Origin: an uncultured Bacteroidia bacterium
GTDB lineage: Bacteria; Bacteroidota; Bacteroidia; Bacteroidales; F082
Direction of reading: 5' to 3'
Assembly: GCA_902802535.1 (NCBI GenBank)
Contig: CADCML010000012.1
Location: 1 to 64,000 of the forward strand
Length of the DNA: 64,000 nt
The stretch's first letter is position 1, and each line of letters begins with the position of its first letter. Of the stretch, positions 62,155-64,000 are shown piece by piece. A program made the translations under genes and the position numbers. The notes beneath the pieces were generated by a model. It was given only the letters and a program-made list of their open reading frames with translations. It did not search any database and was not told where the DNA came from.

Positions 62155-62222
62155 CTGCAAAATTACAACAAAATCCAAAACGCCGCCATAAACATTGAAA
62201 AATAATTCTCGAAATTAGGGAA
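62155..62222 (-). repeat. 68-bp promoter repeat of the twin-hairpin RNA, copy Z
   Basis: Second copy of the 60594-60661 block, one mismatch. Confidence 0.75.
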
Positions 62223-62240
62223 AGCCGTTTGGCCAACCCC

Positions 62241-62382
62241 CTATTTCCACTATAAGTTTACTATAATCCCCGCCAGCATGGGCGGCTTGCCTATCTTTGC
62301 CTCCAAAACTTGAATGAAAGATGAAACCGAAGAAAAAACACCGACAAACTGAGCATTGGTCTGAAAAATGACTATATTTGCA
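62241..62382. repeat. Dispersed 140-bp repeat X, second copy
   Basis: See 58853-58993. Here the mini-frame MKPKKKHRQTEHWSEK stops after 16 codons and the second box is TATATTTG (62373-62380), with no intact gene behind it. Confidence 0.8.
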
Positions 62383-62475
62383 GGCGAGTTGGGGGAGAAA
62401 TCCCGACTCGGCAAGGAAGGCATTCAAAGTTCCAAGCAGTGAAATCGCCAACAAACTCACGGGAACGAAGACCGA
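62381..62475 (+). other. Transcript start region after repeat X with 9-bp hairpin
   Basis: After the -7 box at 62373-62380 the sequence begins with CGAGTTGGG (62385-62393) paired to CCCGACTCG (62402-62410). A coding-like stretch (KAFKVPSSEIANKLTGTKT) follows without a start codon, so a gene may have been lost here or a small RNA made. Confidence 0.35.
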
Positions 62476-62880
62476 TGCTCACCTTTTGCATTGATGTCAA
62501 TAGGTGCTGGAAGCACCGACTTGATAACAAGCAAGCGTGGGATGTTTGTTCTTCGGTTCATTCGTGAAGGGTGTTTGGCGATACCTACTGCTTGATGGAC
62601 TGATTGGATTGAGTCTCACGCTTTTCTTGCAACAAATTGATAATCAATAAAACAGCAAAACCTAAACTTGCTACACATGGATATCAACGGTTTTTTGATT
62701 ATGAGAGCCGTAAATACATCCCAGAAACTCTGAATCAATTAATCGAATGAATTAGTATCGCAAATAGATGAGAATTAGGCGGAATAAACATAAATAGATG
62801 CAAAAAAGGGAGCCTCGAAGACTATATCAGGAACGAAGCGTATAAGCTTTGCAGCGATGAGGAAATCAAACAAATAACAA
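62420..62880 (+). pseudogene. Gene debris
   Basis: Three coding-like fragments lack starts and lie in different frames: about 62425-62495 (KAFKVPSSEIANKLTGTKTD), about 62685-62750 (YQRFFDYESRKYIPETLN) and about 62770-62900 (GSLEDYIRNEAYKL...DEEIKQITNAFRKNS). They look like remains of one or more decayed genes. No homologue is named. Confidence 0.35.
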
Positions 62881-62886
62881 ATGCTT

Positions 62887-64000
62887 TTAGAAAAAACTCC
62901 CTAACACAAACTCCTCGAAGTTATCAGGGGTAATCACCTTAAACTTCGCATCGGGATAGGCTTCGGCAAAATGTTTCGGGACTATGACTTTTTTCTTGGG
63001 GTTGTATTTGAACTCGAAAGCGGAAAGGATGCCGTCACTATCCTCCACATAGTCAATCTCTTTTTGTTCGTGGGTACGCCAGAAATAACGATTGCACCAC
63101 AACCGATTGTATGCTGTGAATTTAATCCTCTCGCTGATAGCAAAATTCTCCCACAAAGCACCGCTGTCGGTACGCAATTCCATTTGTGAGAAGTTGGAGA
63201 TGAGAGCGTTGCGGATGCCGTTGTCGTAAAAGTAGATTTTGCGGTTGTTCTTCAACTCGTGGCGCAGATTACGGTTGAGCGACGGCAAACGGAAGATGAT
63301 GTAGCACTTTTCCAACACATCAATGTAAGATTCTACAGTCTTCACATCGATGCCTACGGTGGAAGCCAATTCCGAATAGCTGACTTGGTCGCCCACCTGA
63401 AAGGCAATGGCTTGAAGCAAGGTCAGCAGTTTGTCGCTCTTCTTGATATTCCCCATGGCAAGTACATCTTTATACATGTAGCTGTCGGCAAGCATTTTCA
63501 GCACATTGCGCTCGTTGCCTGCCGAGGTCACCACTTCGGGATAGTACCCATAAACCAACCTGTGTGTCAGAAGGCGTTTCTCGGTGAGCAATCCGTGGTG
63601 AGCCACCATTTCGCCAAACGAGAGTGGATAAAGCTGGTATTCCCATTTGCGCCCAGTCAACGGCTCGTTCAGTCGGTTGGCAAGCTCGAAGGCCGAACTG
63701 CCTGTAGCCACCAATTGGACGTCTTTCATCTGGTCGGTGACGACTTTCATGCGAAGCCCGATATCTTTGATGCGCTGTGCTTCATCAATAACTATTACCT
63801 TTCTGTCGCCCAATAACATTCTCATCCTTTGTGCAGTCATGTTTTCCATCATGCCTTGCACATCTACATCGTCGCCCGAAAGCCAAAGCGCATCTTGTTC
63901 TGAAGGGAAGATTTCTGCCAACAAACTGGTCTTTCCGGTCTGGCGGCTACCCATCAGGACAATGGCTTTCCCTTTGAACATTTGGTTCTTAATCTGTTCC
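62887..64000 (-). CDS. AAA_14/DUF4143-family ATPase, partial at right edge
   Basis: The frame is open to the window end; the first in-frame ATG at 63981 is inside a conserved stretch (EQIKNQMFKGKAIVLMGSRQTGKTSLL), so the true start lies outside. The visible 371 residues contain Walker A GSRQTGKTS, Walker B-like KVIVIDEAQRIKD, sensor VATGSSAFEL, the winged-helix segment (VSYSELASTVGIDVKTVESYIDVLEK) and the C-terminal DUF4143 domain (RYFWRTHEQKEIDYVEDSDGILSAFEFKYN, with QKEIDY and EFK). It is apparently intact. Confidence 0.88.
   Translation of the reverse strand, partial: EQIKNQMFKGKAIVLMGSRQTGKTSLLAEIFPSEQDALWLSGDDVDVQGMMENMTAQRMRMLLGDRKVIVIDEAQRIKDIGLRMKVVTDQMKDVQLVATGSSAFELANRLNEPLTGRKWEYQLYPLSFGEMVAHHGLLTEKRLLTHRLVYGYYPEVVTSAGNERNVLKMLADSYMYKDVLAMGNIKKSDKLLTLLQAIAFQVGDQVSYSELASTVGIDVKTVESYIDVLEKCYIIFRLPSLNRNLRHELKNNRKIYFYDNGIRNALISNFSQMELRTDSGALWENFAISERIKFTAYNRLWCNRYFWRTHEQKEIDYVEDSDGILSAFEFKYNPKKKVIVPKHFAEAYPDAKFKVITPDNFEEFVLGSFF

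Overview
The window reads as chromosomal DNA of a member of the Bacteroidales (phylum Bacteroidota). Evidence: promoter -7 boxes of the TAnnTTTG type before most transcription units; a fused SecDF; type IX secretion (T9SS) C-terminal sorting domains on two secreted proteins; a PorE-like OmpA protein; DUF4290 next to murA; DUF4293 beside rho; a Rho with a long disordered N-terminal region; and the Bacteroidetes form of the SRP RNA. No genus can be assigned from the sequence alone.

Layout. 1-10.8 kb: end of an ABC permease gene, a broken AAA ATPase gene, a sigma-54 response regulator/kinase pair, a sialidase lipoprotein, a lipoprotein/O6-methylguanine methyltransferase pair, a METTL25-like methyltransferase, a broken ilvE and a T9SS-secreted Omp28-like protein. 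10.8-31.3 kb (minus strand): pyrF, prfA, two paralogous lipoproteins and purM as one operon; the PorE-like protein; secDF; an ABC-2 exporter; dnaJ-grpE; a DUF1016 nuclease; murA; DUF4290; a UvrD helicase. 31.3-35.5 kb: a RelE-type toxin-antitoxin pair, tRNA-Lys(TTT), a broken tsaC, a PurF-like protein lacking the glutaminase cysteine, DUF5618 and a broken PIN-type module. 35.5-42.6 kb: a 1438-residue T9SS surface protein, a small anchored protein, SRP RNA, mpl and a LolA-like protein. 42.6-49 kb: rho, DUF4293, a phosphodiesterase, DUF3078, a TonB-domain protein, rlmB and a YafQ-type toxin-antitoxin pair. 49-58.4 kb: an S9 peptidase, a remnant AAA ATPase, a FISUMP lipoprotein, an intact AAA ATPase, efp, lpxD, an esterase and an M49 dipeptidyl peptidase. 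58.4-64 kb: a repeat-rich accessory region with candidate small RNAs, two paralogous unknown proteins, gene debris and a further AAA ATPase running off the right edge.

The most interesting structures are not conventional genes. (1) Two AAA ATPase genes are each preceded by three copies of a short repeat with an exact 33-bp period just after the promoter -7 box; the words differ between the genes. An intact third has a 33-bp perfect hairpin in the same place. (2) At 60.5 kb a minus-strand candidate small RNA consists of two hairpins with identical 21-nt loops and different, compensated stems; a related hairpin at 62.1 kb sits behind the same 68-bp promoter block. (3) At least six gaps between co-directional genes hold arrays of 7-9-bp units facing their own inverted copies, with a different word at each site but the same architecture.

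Five genes (the first AAA ATPase, ilvE, the PorE-like gene, tsaC and the PIN gene) seem to lack an internal segment of tens to about 200 bp, mostly with a frameshift. This is either real decay or, for the housekeeping genes more plausibly, an assembly problem, and should be checked against reads before any biological reading.
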